From Notospermus geniculatus (taxonomy: Eukaryota > Nemertea > Pilidiophora > Heteronemertea > Lineidae): 64,000 nt of DNA. Positions 44,944 to 57,248 of the stretch are shown piece after piece. The DNA is taken from assembly GCA_002633025.1 (NCBI GenBank), contig NMRB01000093.1, forward strand, positions 267,014-331,013, in the 5' to 3' direction. A model generated the notes under the pieces. It was given only the letters and a program-made list of their open reading frames with translations. It had not been told where the DNA came from and did not search any database. How positions within the stretch are numbered: the stretch's first letter is position 1; the number at the start of each line of letters is the position of its first letter. Made by a program: the position numbers and the translations under genes.

Positions 44944-47470
44944 ACTTCACTGTAGTTGAAGGCTAACGTCTACTGCAGAGGTTGTCTCTCAGAATCTAGT
45001 CAACAGGTCTGTACTAAATCATATTATAATGAAGCATGCAAACATTGATCTTATCTACCACGCCATTGCATGTCAGACTCAAGTAAATGTCAATTACTTT
45101 GTCAAATCACCTTAGCATCATCCTATAAAAGGTCATAGTGATCTTTAGTATTGATAACATGCTGATGGTCATTAATATGTCATTGATGGATTATCGATAT
45201 CCTAATGATTGCTGAAATGACATCTTAAGTCAATATGACGAGTTTCTAGAAATTACTCCTTGCAGGATTTGGTGAGGTTGAAGGAGTGCAGGAGTCTTCT
45301 GTGAATTCCAGCTCATTCGCCGAGTTTAATCCTTGGCAACTTTCTTAATTCTACTGCTCGTGAATGTCAAGCGAATTGAAAAGTGTGTGAAATCTGAAGG
45401 AGCATTAAAGTTCCTACATGTTCTCCAAAGCAGTATCCTAGTTACCTCTCATGCATCTGCTATCGCCAAGTCAAGCCTCTATCTTCAGGCTATCGCTACT
45501 TTACATCCTATGTGTTGAGAGGTTTCTGTTTGAGATCTAACATTTACAATAATTCAAAGATATTGTACAATAATGATCTTCAGCTTTATCGCTTATCATA
45601 CTTGGGATCATACTTCAGTATTCGATACTTACAGCATAAATAGATATCTGGAGACAGAGATTGTAAAGTACTGATTCTTCTCTGCCTTATGGCAGAAACA
45701 GTGAACTACTGCTTCATCTGATGGCAAACTCTAAAATAATGCTGTAGTGTAGAAAAGAGAATAAGTACCACTTTATCAGAATGACAATGACAGTCTCACT
45801 CAATGACATGTCTCAATGCCCATCATGTCCCACATGTATCTTGACTCAGTTGTCTCTAACGTCATCGTAGCCAAGCCTGCTGTTACCTCTGATCAATTTT
45901 CCATTGCATCACCTGTAGTCAATTGGTCATGAACTCATCAGTGGATTCATTGATTTTCTCTCAAATGTCCATTGATTCGTAAAGCACACTTTATCTAGTG
46001 TTAATCACCTGTTGATATTTTGCGCTTCACAATTTGCACTTCACAGTTTTGTTGGCTTAAACGGCATATGTCCAGCTCTCTAGATATGTGTCAACAGTAT
46101 GATAATTCATTTGGATCATATTGTGATGAAACTGAAGTTCTGATTGTGCATCCTTGGTTGTTCACAGCTTCGTTTCTGTTGTATCCTCATCAGTATGGTC
46201 CTACATAACTTAAGTATACATGTATGTATTCTCTTTGAATACCTCTTCATTTGAATTGACATGGAATGGATCCCAAAAAGTTACTATTTCCATCTATAGA
46301 CTTGGGGTTCCTCTGCTGTAGCTACACCAAAACCTCCTCACTAAGTATTCTGTAGGCCTATATCAAGTGCAGCTAAAGGGAGTATCCATGACACCAACCA
46401 GATCTAGGGATGGGAAGTAAACAATGGCTTGGAACAGTGAATGCTCAGTACAATCAAATATATATTTGCCAGTGGCTGTTGATCATACCTTAGAGTTCAT
46501 CCCAACCTTAGAGTGACAAGACCACCTGTATGATATCTTCTAAAAATTTGTATCAGTCTCAGTCAGCATGAGCTGAAACAAATTTAAATCTTGGCAAAGA
46601 TTCCCTGCGTATGTATGTTCTAGCATTTTTCTTTGCGAATACCATCACATTTCTAAAGATCATCTTGCAATACTACAAGTAGTTCTGTACATCAAGATAC
46701 AGACAAACTCGCCAAACTTAAATTGTAACAAAGGTTACTACCAACCTATGTACATATCTCTTTACTTGTTTGTACAGGTAAGCCACCCTCTCATGTTCAA
46801 CATCTAGCTGACGATGTAAGATACCATATCCTAACATAATGGATGCACATGATAACCTGTACATTCCTAGAGTCTTCTTCCTCTAACTCAAGGTTACTGG
46901 CTGCCATATTATTGCCTATAATTCTCTATCATGGTATTTTCAATGATTTAACCTCACCGATACCCAGAACCAAAAGAACCTCTAGGTTTTTCATTTGGAA
47001 TTGACGTTACAAGAAGTTTCACCAGTAGAAACAAAGAAAGAATCCTTTATTGAAATTCTAGATAATTTTCCAGCTTAAGCCATGTTTCTATCAATGGTGG
47101 ATTTCTTTCATGGAGTCATGCTTTCAAAGAAACGACAACCAAACTGGCTCATAAAGTTTATCACAACTTGTTATCTGACAACAACGCTGTTTGGGAAAAA
47201 GAAGTGGTAAGTTGCAACAAAATCAATGGCTGGTGATGCTCCAAGTNTAGGTTCCAGAGTGTCGAAATGGCATACAATATACACTCTCCTCAGGTAGGGT
47301 TGATGGTGAGATGCCTATAAAACCAAAAATTTATATTATTTTTTTAGACTGGTGCGAGAGAAAGCACCACATGGCTGAATTGAAAGTGATCCCAATATGG
47401 AAAGGTGACCTTTCTCAGTATCTATGTTTTGGTTGGTTTCTGGAATTTTGAGGCCAACTGCGAATTGAAT
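44944..47470. other. No gene recognised
   Basis: AT-rich sequence after the join at 44943, with a second join at 47247. No splice-bounded coding segment seen. Confidence 0.45.
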
Positions 47471-47595
47471 GGCTGGTATTCATAAAAAATAGCAAATCCT
47501 TTTACAATGAACTTGAAATTTGCACAGCAAGGTCCAATGTAAATGTACTGCAAACTTGAAGTAAAAGCATTTGCTAGCTTTTATGAATATCAGCC
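47471..47595. repeat. GGCTGGTATTCATAAA repeat, third copy
   Basis: Same family as 24245-24358, bounded by GGCTGGTATTCATAAA and TTTATGAATATCAGCC. Confidence 0.7.
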
Positions 47596-47639
47596 AGTTG
47601 TCCCACCCAATTCATAATCCACTGCAGTATTTAGTCTTT

Positions 47640-47890
47640 TCATTCCGATTTCATTTCTCCACTCCCTGGGGAGTATTACAGTCCCGGCAGCCAATTTCAG
47701 TGCTCTTGGACTAACATTCACATAGACCATCACTACCAGCCAGGTACCCCTGTGGGGCGAAGCAAGTGAGGCAGAGTGACTTGCTCAGGGTCACAAGCGA
47801 GTGTGTTTTTTTCTTGGTCAGGACTGGGAATCGAACCCGGGACCCTCTGATCAGAAGTCTGTCTCGCTTACCACTACACCACGCTGCTCC
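47640..47890 (-). mobile_element. tRNA-derived SINE, copy 1
   Basis: On minus the element begins GGAGCAGCGTGG with a pol III A box (TGGTGTAGTGGTAAGC, near 47866-47880) and a B box (GGTTCGATTCCC, 47825-47837) at tRNA spacing. It continues into a non-tRNA body with GACCCTGAGCAAGTCACTC, GGGGTACCTGGCTGGTAGTG and GGCTGCCGGGACTGTAATAC. The acceptor arms do not pair and the body is long, so it is a SINE and not a tRNA gene. The GCAAGTCACT word resembles conserved tails of other animal SINEs. Confidence 0.7.
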
Positions 47891-48625
47891 TCTCCTCTAT
47901 TTGCTTGATTTCTCATCAGTTACCAAAGTGAAAGGAATATGGGTACACGTCACTGGAGTAGGCCTATGGTTAATTTACAGTTGCTGCCGGAGAGAATGAA
48001 CTCCTGTACTCTCTGGTAGTTCTTTTGCTTCAAAGCAGATTCAGTCAGCAATAATAGTTGTGGGTTAAAGTTGTGAAGGTGCCTATCCCTTAACACATAA
48101 ATGCACATCATCCCTATGTATTTCGCCTATGGCTACCATTTTTGATGTGATTCTCTCTATATATTCGATATCAAAGAAGCTTGTGTGGGTGCGGTGCTCA
48201 GTGTCTAAATCAATCGAATCGATCGAGTTATATTATGATGCATTGGCCAGTTGCATGATTTTTTTCTGCTTATTAGTTGTTGGTCACGGATCATTATTTT
48301 TATGTCCATTATAAGCACGTTTTTCTTGGAAACCATGAGTGCAATAATGGTGTGGCAGAGTACATTTGAAAAATTCCCAAATATGTGTGACTGGCCATTT
48401 TGGTTTAAGTTTGTTTTGTGATACTGCAGTGTGAGGGAACTACATGTAGGAACAATGTCGCTGAGGGTTTTCACAAAAGTACAACTGTGGGGACATGAAC
48501 CAAAAGATCGATGACAACTGTCCATGTCAATATGGCATTGATTGAGAGAAAGGGTTGGAGATTAAACACAAGGAGCATGATTTATGAAGTCCATGATTTG
48601 TATAACAAGACAGGTAATGATGATG

Positions 48626-48794
48626 CAGGCGCAGATCCAAGGGGAGGGGCGCAAGCCCTCCCTTTTGGCCAACAAATCTGTAAAATCGACTGTGAAATTC
48701 TGAAGTTTGAAGCAAATCATTGAAATTCACAGCATATTCCAATGTTTCTAGCGCAGGGTGCCCCCTCTTTTCCGAAATCGTGGATCCGCCCCTG
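48626..48794. mobile_element. CAGGCGCAGATCC / GGATCCGCCCCTG element
   Basis: 169-bp non-coding element with imperfect inverted ends and TGATG on both sides. Partner copy at 56734-56910. The ends and the 5-bp duplication are like those of 4611-4967, though the interior differs. Confidence 0.6.
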
Positions 48795-49780
48795 TGATGC
48801 TTCAAGGACTATTTGCCACTTGAATCAACACAGGTGAGATTAAGAGTCTTGCTATGCCTTGATCAAGGACGTAGTTGACAATACATCTATCACTTAAAGG
48901 CTTTGACTTTTGCTTCAGTCTGATCGATGTAATATGAGACATGACAGAGACACCATTAGCTGCTTTGAATGTGATTCCTGATATCTGCCTCTCCTTTATC
49001 AGTGTCTCTCCACTTCAGAGGTAATGCATGGTGAACATTTAAGACTTGATGAATGGGATCACCAACTGATAGAGAGCTTAACGGAACATGGGATCTTGAT
49101 GTAGACAGATGGAATGCAGGCTGCTGGTGGCTCGTCTTCGGTACCGTACTGTAAACTTAGGCATTATTGCAGCCAGAAGGATTTGTGAATAACTCTTAAA
49201 TGCCAGTTATTCAGTCTTTGCTTGGATTTCCAGGTGTGTAGAACCTCAAAGTCAATCTGTTGAGTGAAAATTCATGCTATTTCCCCTTACCATCAGAACT
49301 ACAAAGCCTGAAGAATGAATCAGTTTCCAGACCGTCTTTCTTGGAATAGGCCTATTTCTGTTGCAGGTTTTGCTGTTCCATTTTATGTCTAAATAAATTC
49401 AGTTATACACAAGGTATTGATTGATAAACTGGTTTCTGACTTCAATGCTGTCTCTTTCTGTAATCATTGCACTCTCTTATTGAATGCTCCTATTCCAAGC
49501 CCATCTCCCTGTTCAATCCCATAGAGAAGTCTCACCAATGTCGCTCGTTGCCGCGGGTGAATGTCTCCATGGCTTTGCTACCTTGACAACCAGTCAAATG
49601 AGAGACAAACAGCTCTATCAATGTGATGTGTCTCAAAGATTGAGATTGGTATGGTGACTCGTGGAATGAACACAACTGATCAGTTTGGTGAAATGGCCGA
49701 GAATTCTACTGCCTGATGAGTGTTCGGTGATCAAGGATCTTTACGATAAAATACTAGTACCTAAACTGACGTTTGCTTAG

Positions 49781-50211
49781 TGGTCGTCCATCATTTTCAC
49801 GAGCGTACGAACTGTACGCTTGGGGGGAGGGGGTTAGCACCCTGCGTACGCTTTTTCAGAAAACGCATTGAGTGCAGTTCGAATTTGAGTGCATCCCACT
49901 GTGGCTCTTCTCGCGTTCTCAATGCATAATAAAAATGGCTGACCAAAATTTGATTGTGACCGTACTTTATGACAAAAAGAGGGCTGAATTTTGATAAAAC
50001 CAGTTGAATGAATGTATAGAATTGTTCTCCTCTATCCCAGAGGGTTGTAGGGATACCTTCAGCTAGAATGATGTTCGCACCATAACTGAAAGTACCCTGC
50101 ATCCCTCTGGACAATCATCATTTTAGTCCAAAAATGGTTTGTAGACTTTTGGAGGGGGAGGGGGGTGCTGAAAAGAGTTCGGTCTGTATGCTCGTGAAAA
50201 TGATGGACGAC
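49781..50211. mobile_element. GGTCGTCCATCATTTTCACG TIR element
   Basis: Ends TGGTCGTCCATCATTTTCAC / GTGAAAATGATGGACGACCCC (about 33-bp inverted repeats) with TTAG or CTTAG on both sides. The interior has G-rich tracts near each end and no transposase. The C2 copy (from about 58689) is cut at the 'n' at 59116. Confidence 0.75.
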
Positions 50212-52805
50212 CCCTTAGTGATGTTGAGTTAGTTCTTTGGAGGCATCATGATTGAAATACATGTATAGTAGTGAATATGACATGTCAAAATGAAATTGAT
50301 TGCATATAGTCCCTCCGATCCTATTATTTGCCTGATTCTTGACAGATGTTGCCGACTACACTTCTCGTCATGCCAAGTATCATCAACGGTACTCAACCAC
50401 TGTTATTGCTCTAACATATACATATGGTTAGAAAAGCCAGGATGGTATTCTAATCGTGTCACCAATATATTGCGCATTATCTCACAATGAATTTGTGTAT
50501 AAAGTCTTTAGGGGCCACAAATATTTCCTTGTGTTATGAAGCATTCACCATCAATATTTGATCAGAAGTTTCCTCATGGAATGGCTGTAATAGTTCACCA
50601 GAAGCACCCACAGTTTTACATGAAGAAAACCAAGAGTGCATGATGTTAGAACACATCTGATGCATTACTATCAGTTGTACCATTGAGCACACATTTAGGT
50701 ATAACCACTGTGTTTGAAACCAATCACTCTAGATGTTGTTTGCAAAGCTCTTTCCTGGCAAGCATGATGATGATGATGAATGGGTGAAAACTGTGTCAAA
50801 TGCTCACTTATTTGTACATTCCAAGAGGAGAGTAGGTAAATTATTCTTCTCATTAACTATAATTACAAGTCTCTAATGCATATGCATTTATTTGGACTGA
50901 TCTTGTCATTAAGTTGGTATTGTAACAATTCCCTATAACATGCAGGACAACCCTGAAATCAACATGTCTGATGTTCCGCAGTCTTCTTTTTATCTTTTTC
51001 GTGGCACAAATGCATTGCGATGATGTTGTTGTGGTAGATTGTTTTGGAGAAACATCCTACGATGGCCAGAAACATGTAGAAAGGAAGTGTGAATTCATAT
51101 CCCACTCTGGCACTGGTAATAGATGACGATGTCTACTGGGCGACGGATATTGGGTAATAAATTTCCAGTGCTTTTGGTGTTATAGATAGCAAGTGAGAAC
51201 TGAGAATATATGACAAAACACACCAGGCATGGTGGATGATGTGAAATGGAGTAGGCTATATCTAATCTTCAAGCAGAATTAATTTTCTTGCTGTTTCACC
51301 CTGGTGTGAATGTTCTCCCATAAATACCACCTGTGAAGCAACATCATATAGTAGATTCCTGAGACGGACTGAGCTTACAGCTCAGAAAGCTGAAGCCATG
51401 ATTTTAAAAACATGACCAGGAGAAGATGAGGAAGGCAAGGTGAGACTAATGGTCATTACCTGAAGGAAAGTTCAAAGCATCAAGCTATAATAAGACCGTG
51501 ATCTTATAGATCGTGGGAAAGAGGTCCTTCTTGAGTCTTTGTAAGTAGAAGGAATGAGTTGAATGAGAAATTTGTAGAGTCTGAAGGTCGTTAACTATAC
51601 TATGATATAGGCTAATTATTCAACGTTTCTGATGACAATTGCACCAACAGGTTTCAAGTATGCTGTTCCAACAAGTACCAAAAATGGTTCTAGGGTCACT
51701 CATTGCATCACAGAAGCACATAAAACATCAACAAATCATTGCTGTTCTGTCACAACCAATATTACTGTAATACTTGACTTAAGGAATATATTTCGTTTAT
51801 GATGTATCTTAAGTACACTTGATATTGATTGGAATACAAGAGTGCCATATTTGCACATATTGTGGAAAGTAAGTGGTAAATCTAGAAAGTAATTACACAA
51901 TGCAATCTTGGTTGTTGACTTAAACCTTAACAGAAGCAGCTATGGATGTGATGGAAGGAGGAAAACAGCTAAGTCACCCATCAATCTACTGTTGCTGGTA
52001 TCGGCTGCATGTTTCTCAATCATGGGAGGCCTCCGCAGAACTTGCGCTTTAGGAGCATATGTCCCGCTGTTCATATGTGTGGGGTTTCAGAGAGAAATTC
52101 TCATCAGCAGTAATGTCTAATAACACGAAAACCACATGCGAGCATCATTCATTTCAACCATGGTATATTGGAGGCTAGAACATTACCTTGCCAATGTGAT
52201 TTTCTTGCTTACCCAAACTTACTTTGCTTTGGTGTAAGTCTTGTTAGAGTGTGGTAATTTGTTAAAGGTTTCCAGCATTCCTTATATATTACCTAACCTA
52301 TGTTTAGCCGCTGTGTTCTTCGTTTAACTTGTACAGAATGATGACCGTATAGTTGTTAACGTTGGTATGCTTACACCAACGACTGAGCCGAACAAACCTT
52401 TGCTTCAGCTGGAATCTATCGCAGGTGGTCTGCTGAATCCTTGCTATTCTTTCACCAGAATGCATGTAGAAGAATTACCAGTGTTGTTATTCTTAGCTTC
52501 TTTTTCACTCTTCAAGGATGCCCTTCATTTATAAAAAGTTCAACTTCATACCTTTACCAAATGGTTAGAAAGCTGACCTTGCTAGCCTTCATTACAACAG
52601 AAACTTTTAAGTGTACAACATTTCTTTGCTTGAATAATGGAAATTGCTTTCCAGCTTTATCTTATGCAATGTTGATTCCTGGTATCACCACAATAGAGTT
52701 ACTAGATGACGACTAAACAATGTTGCAATCCTCTTCCATTGAGACAAGTATATTTAGCATCTGTGGTTTAAAGGACCACGGTATTGCCACTTTTTCTCGA
52801 CAGCC

Positions 52806-52960
52806 GGTGTAACGTCGATCAGTGTTCCCCGTATTTCTGTGTTTTTCCTATTGTTTCCCTTCTGACGGATTAAGCAGCAACTTACCCAACAATAACCATT
52901 CTAGGCCGCGTCTATTGTTGGGGAACACTGAGCTACAGAAACACTCACCGATTTTACACC
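52806..52960. mobile_element. 155-bp GGTGTAA element, only in block C1
   Basis: Left end GGTGTAACGTCGATCAGTGT, right end CACCGATTTTACACC, with a mirrored inner GTTCCCC / GGGGAAC pair. Block C2 reads GACAGCCAGCACCACC across the site (about 60703). Confidence 0.7.
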
Positions 52961-53778
52961 GGCACCACCGCACCTCTCTCCAACCCCAGGGACAAACTAT
53001 GTTGTCGGCGAATGGCCCAATTTACCACGTACGTACTAGATGGCTTCCTCTACGTCGGCAGTCAAAATACCTCTTGGAGATTGCATGCCGTGCTCCTTTA
53101 AGTAATTTTGGTCTTCTGTGAAGAAGACGAAGTGACTTGACAAATCACACAACACAACTCAGTTTGATCTGAGACAGGAGAAACTCTAGTAATCTTATCA
53201 TAAGATTGACCAAGCATCCAATTGTAAGATCAAGGCACGCCAGTTCCCTTGGTATGCTGAATTGATCATATGGCTGTCTTGGTTGAAGAATGGTATCTAT
53301 ACCCTTGCTAACTCAGATTTTACCTTGAGTTTGGTTGTAACACTGGCAACGTTTTCATCAGTAAAATGTTCTGATAGTTCCCACTGATGACTTCCATATA
53401 CCAACCTTCACCTCAGGAACCACTTGTTATCTTCAAGTTAACAAGGTATATTCCTGGGAAGAGATTTTGATATGCTGGCTGTGTGAAGCATGTTTGTGGT
53501 CAGTTTGCATTTTGCAGATACATCCACCAAGAGAGTGCCTTGCTTTGAGCAAGGAGGTTCAGTAGAACAACAAACTTGGGGGATGAATTTTGATACTCAG
53601 TTCAGGCCTTTAGATTCCCCCAAAACGACACCGTTATAAGGTGTCGCCCAAATTCCTGCTAATGAATGTCCCCAAAATTGATGTCCCCAAATGTCCCCAA
53701 ATTCAGCCCCTCCAAAAGACAAAAACTCCATGAAGACAAAAAGCTTTGTCATTAAAGTCTTCCCCAAGAGTTAATAGC

Positions 53779-53870
53779 TATAATAATAATAATAATAATA
53801 ATTTATTATATTAAAGTGCTTAATAAAGTAAAACTTTTTCAAAGCACTGTACAATAAAACATAGTGACAG
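53779..53870. repeat. AAT microsatellite with linked AAAGTGCTT / AAGCACT repeat
   Basis: TAATAATAATAAT run followed by TTAAAGTGCTTAATAAAG and TTCAAAGCACTGTACAATA. Microsatellite plus AAAGCNCTNTACAATA is a common dispersed repeat end in invertebrate genomes. Absent from block C2. Confidence 0.55.
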
Positions 53871-54080
53871 AGTAAGACAACGAAATAGAGATAAGAAATT
53901 AAGGAGAACAGTAAGTAAAAGCAGAGTAGCCTAAAATTCATGTAGGTACTAGCTCTCCTAGTATTTCTGAGGAGTGTAATAAATAGCTCTTCTGCAGTTT
54001 TCAGACATGAAGGATAGGGTTTTCTTTATTTCTATGACTCTCATAACTACAAAACCCAGTCTCCTTGATGACTGATGGCT

Positions 54081-54441
54081 NNNNNNNNNNNNNNNNNNNN
54101 NNNNNNNNNNNNNNNNNNNNNNNNNNNNNNNNNNNNNNNNNNNNNNNNNNNNNNNNNNNNNNNNNNNNNNNNNNNNNNNNNNNNNNNNNNNNNNNNNNNN
54201 NNNNNNNNNNNNNNNNNNNNNNNNNNNNNNNNNNNNNNNNNNNNNNNNNNNNNNNNNNNNNNNNNNNNNNNNNNNNNNNNNNNNNNNNNNNNNNNNNNNN
54301 NNNNNNNNNNNNNNNNNNNNNNNNNNNNNNNNNNNNNNNNNNNNNNNNNNNNNNNNNNNNNNNNNNNNNNNNNNNNNNNNNNNNNNNNNNNNNNNNNNNN
54401 NNNNNNNNNNNNNNNNNNNNNNNNNNNNNNNNNNNNNNNNN
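54081..54441. other. Assembly gap, 361 N
   Basis: Run of N. Open frames reported across it are artefacts. A foldback starts at its right edge. Confidence 1.
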
Positions 54442-54653
54442 AAGTCCGGTTCTATTAAGTGCGGATCTATTTAGTTCGGATAGCATAGCCGATCATACTC
54501 CGAATCTAGATGCGGATAAATTTTGTAGTGGAATGGCAATAACACCGGATCTATTTGTAGTATTATGCTCGGCTACAGGTGGCTCCAGGGTCGCTTGCGA
54601 CTGTGCATGACCTATCCAAACTAAATAGATCCGCACTTAATAGAACCGGACTT
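54442..54653. mobile_element. AAGTCCGGTTCTATTAAG foldback at gap edge
   Basis: AAGTCCGGTTCTATTAAGTG with CGGATCTATTTAGTT at the left, mirrored at the right (AACTAAATAGATCCG ... AGAACCGGACTT). The left arm begins at the first base after the N run, so the element may extend into the gap. Not in block C2. Confidence 0.7.
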
Positions 54654-55744
54654 ATTAAACCCGGCAATTCTGTAATGGAAGCAGAACAATACCGGCTTTT
54701 TTTGTAGTGGAAGCGCAACTATTGTCAACATCCTAGAAGCAGCACAGGATGGGGCCAGAATTCAGGAATTCAATGGGTTCAATGGGTTAAGGCACTTTCC
54801 ATATGAAAATACACCATAGAAAAGAAAACTCCCTATGGCCTCGAGGGTGAATCTGTGTGCAGTCTTCTACAGGTAACTCTGGGTTACAATATTATCATCC
54901 ATAGCTTAAAGCCTTGTAGTGTACCCTGGCAGAAGTAAGTTAATAACATTTCCAAAAGAGTTATGAGCTTCCAATCAATGTTCATTAAAAGCCAATCAAG
55001 AAACCAAAGTGATTTCATTAGCAATTTTACTCCCAAGTTTGAGATGGTAGGTGTCAAGAAGCAGTTTGATTGGAGATGCTATTTTGATACAAGGCAGAAA
55101 CGGCAGGCAACCGAATGCTTATATCGCCCGACTCCTACTGTGTATTGTTGTCTTTCTCCATTATGTCATATATTCGTTATAAGGATAGCAAATAAACAAG
55201 ATTAGTAGTAGTATACACTGTATCACTGATTGGTTCCATATTAGTTCAGTGCAGTCTCATCGCAATCACAGTCAGAAGCTATCAACTTTACCTCAAGCAC
55301 AGCCTGGAAGCATTTGAGAATATAAAGCTAGATGATTATGCTCTGAAAATTCTATTCTTAACTCAGACCAGCGTGATATTATTTTGCTGCCTGTGGTGAA
55401 TTGTTATCAGTTTCCAACAGTTAAGGCGTAATAAACGAAGTAAAGAGTTTGCACCAAGTCTTGGCTTTCAGTTCATAATCCATTACTACAGCGGTGGTTC
55501 TTTTTTTATGGTGTTCAGGTGAACATGCATTGATTTCATCGTAAAGAAGAATAAAACCAAGAATAAAACTACTCTTCCCTGATAAATTGGCCGTGACCTT
55601 AAACCTTCTTATTTTCAGAAAGAAGCCACAACAGTACAGGGATGATATTTATCAGGTGTCATTTATTGACAGTTGGTATGTATATATTACTTAGGCGAAG
55701 TCCGTAACCAGGATGATATAGCAGTCAAGGCACTTCACAATTAT

Positions 55745-55989
55745 TACCCCAGCAGTCTTTTCATTCCAATTTCATTACAGTCCCGGCAGCCGATTTCAGT
55801 GCTCTTGGACTAACATTCAAATAGACCATCACTACCAGCCAGGTACCCCTGTGGGGTGAAGCAAATGAGGCAGAGTGACTTGCTCAGGGTCACAAGCGAG
55901 CATGTTTTTTTCTTGGTCAGGACTGGGAATCGAACCCGGGACCTTCTGATCAGAAGTCTGTCTCGCTTACCACTACACCACGCCGCTCC
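55745..55989 (-). mobile_element. tRNA-derived SINE, copy 2
   Basis: Partner of 47640-47890. A and B boxes conserved (B box 55924-55936). It lacks about 22 bp of the body near CCCTGGGGAG. Confidence 0.7.
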
Positions 55990-56733
55990 TCTCTTCTATT
56001 TGCTTGATTTCTCATCAGTTACCAAAGTGAAAGGAATATGGGTACACGTCACTGGAGTATGGTTAATTTACAGTTGCTGCAGGAGAGAATGAACTCCTGT
56101 ACTCTCTGGTAGTTCTTTTGCTTCAAAGCAGATTCAGTCAGCAATAATAGTTGTGGGTTAAAGTTGTGAAGGTGCCTATCCCTTAACACATAAATGCACA
56201 TCATCCCTATGTATTTCGCCTATGGCTACCATTTTTGATGTGATTCTCTCTATATATTCGATATCAAAGAAGCTTGTGTGGGTGCGGTGCTCAGTGTCTA
56301 AATCAATCGAATCGATCGAGTTATATTATGATGCATTGGCCAGTTGCATGGTTTTTTTCTGCTTATTAGTCGTTGGTCACGGATTCATTATTTTTATGTC
56401 CATTAAGCACTTTTTTCTTGGAAACCACGAGTGCAATAATGGTGTGGCAGAGAGCTAACTTCGAGTAATACATTTGAAAAATTCCCAAATATGTGTGACT
56501 GGCCATTTTGGTTTAAGTTTGTTTCGTGATACTGCAACGTGAGGGAACTGCAATAGGTGCAATGCCGCTGAGAGTTTTCACAGAAGTACAACATTGAGGT
56601 CATGAACCAAAATATGGATGACATGCTCATGTCAATATCGCATTGACTGAGAGAAAGGGTTGGAGATTAAACACAAGGAGCATGGTTTATGAAGTCCATG
56701 ATTTGTATAACAAGATACATGTAGGTAGTGATG

Positions 56734-56910
56734 CAGGCGCAGATCCAAGGGGAGGGGCGCACCCGGCGCACACCCTCCCTTTTGGCCAACAAATCTGTAA
56801 AATCGACTGTGAAATTCTGAAATTTGGAGCAAATCATTGAAATTACAGCAGATTTCAATGTTTCTAGCGCAGGGTGCCCCCTCTTTTCCAAAATCTTGGA
56901 TCCGCCCCTG
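56734..56910. mobile_element. CAGGCGCAGATCC element, partner copy
   Basis: Partner of 48626-48794, with an 8-bp difference (CACCCGGC insertion) near the left end. TGATG on both sides. Confidence 0.6.
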
Positions 56911-57248
56911 TGATGCTTCAAGGACTATTTACCACTTGCATCAACACGGGTGAGATTAAGAGTCTTGCTATGTCTTGATCAAGGACGTAGTTGACAATAC
57001 ATCTGTCACTTAAAGGCTTTGACTCTTGCGTCAGTCTGATCGATGTAATATGAGACATGACAGAGACACCATTAGCTGCTTTGAATGTGATTCCTGATAT
57101 CTGCCTCTCCTTTATCAGTGTCTCTCCACTTCAGAGGTAATATGCATGGTGAACATTTAAGACTTGATGTATACAGGGATCACCAACTGATAGAGAGCTT
57201 AACGGAACATGGGATCTTGATGTAGACAGATGGAATGCAGGCTGCTGG

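Larger units (their letters stand above)
47640..53600. other. Duplicated block C1 (matches 55745-61360)
   Basis: About 6 kb with a near-identical partner 8 kb downstream in the same orientation. Differences: the 779-bp element at 57249-58027 only in C2, the 155-bp element at 52806-52960 only in C1, a stretch (about 50176-51225) missing from C2 at the 'n' at 59116, and many small indels. Most likely the two haplotypes. No gene recognised inside. Confidence 0.85.

Noticed and set aside
47817-47890. Functional tRNA gene on the minus strand
   Set aside because: A and B boxes are present, but the acceptor stem does not pair and the sequence continues into a SINE body; the copy at 55917-55989 is the same.
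54001-54610. Long frames across 54001-54610
   Set aside because: They are made of the N run and have no sequence support.
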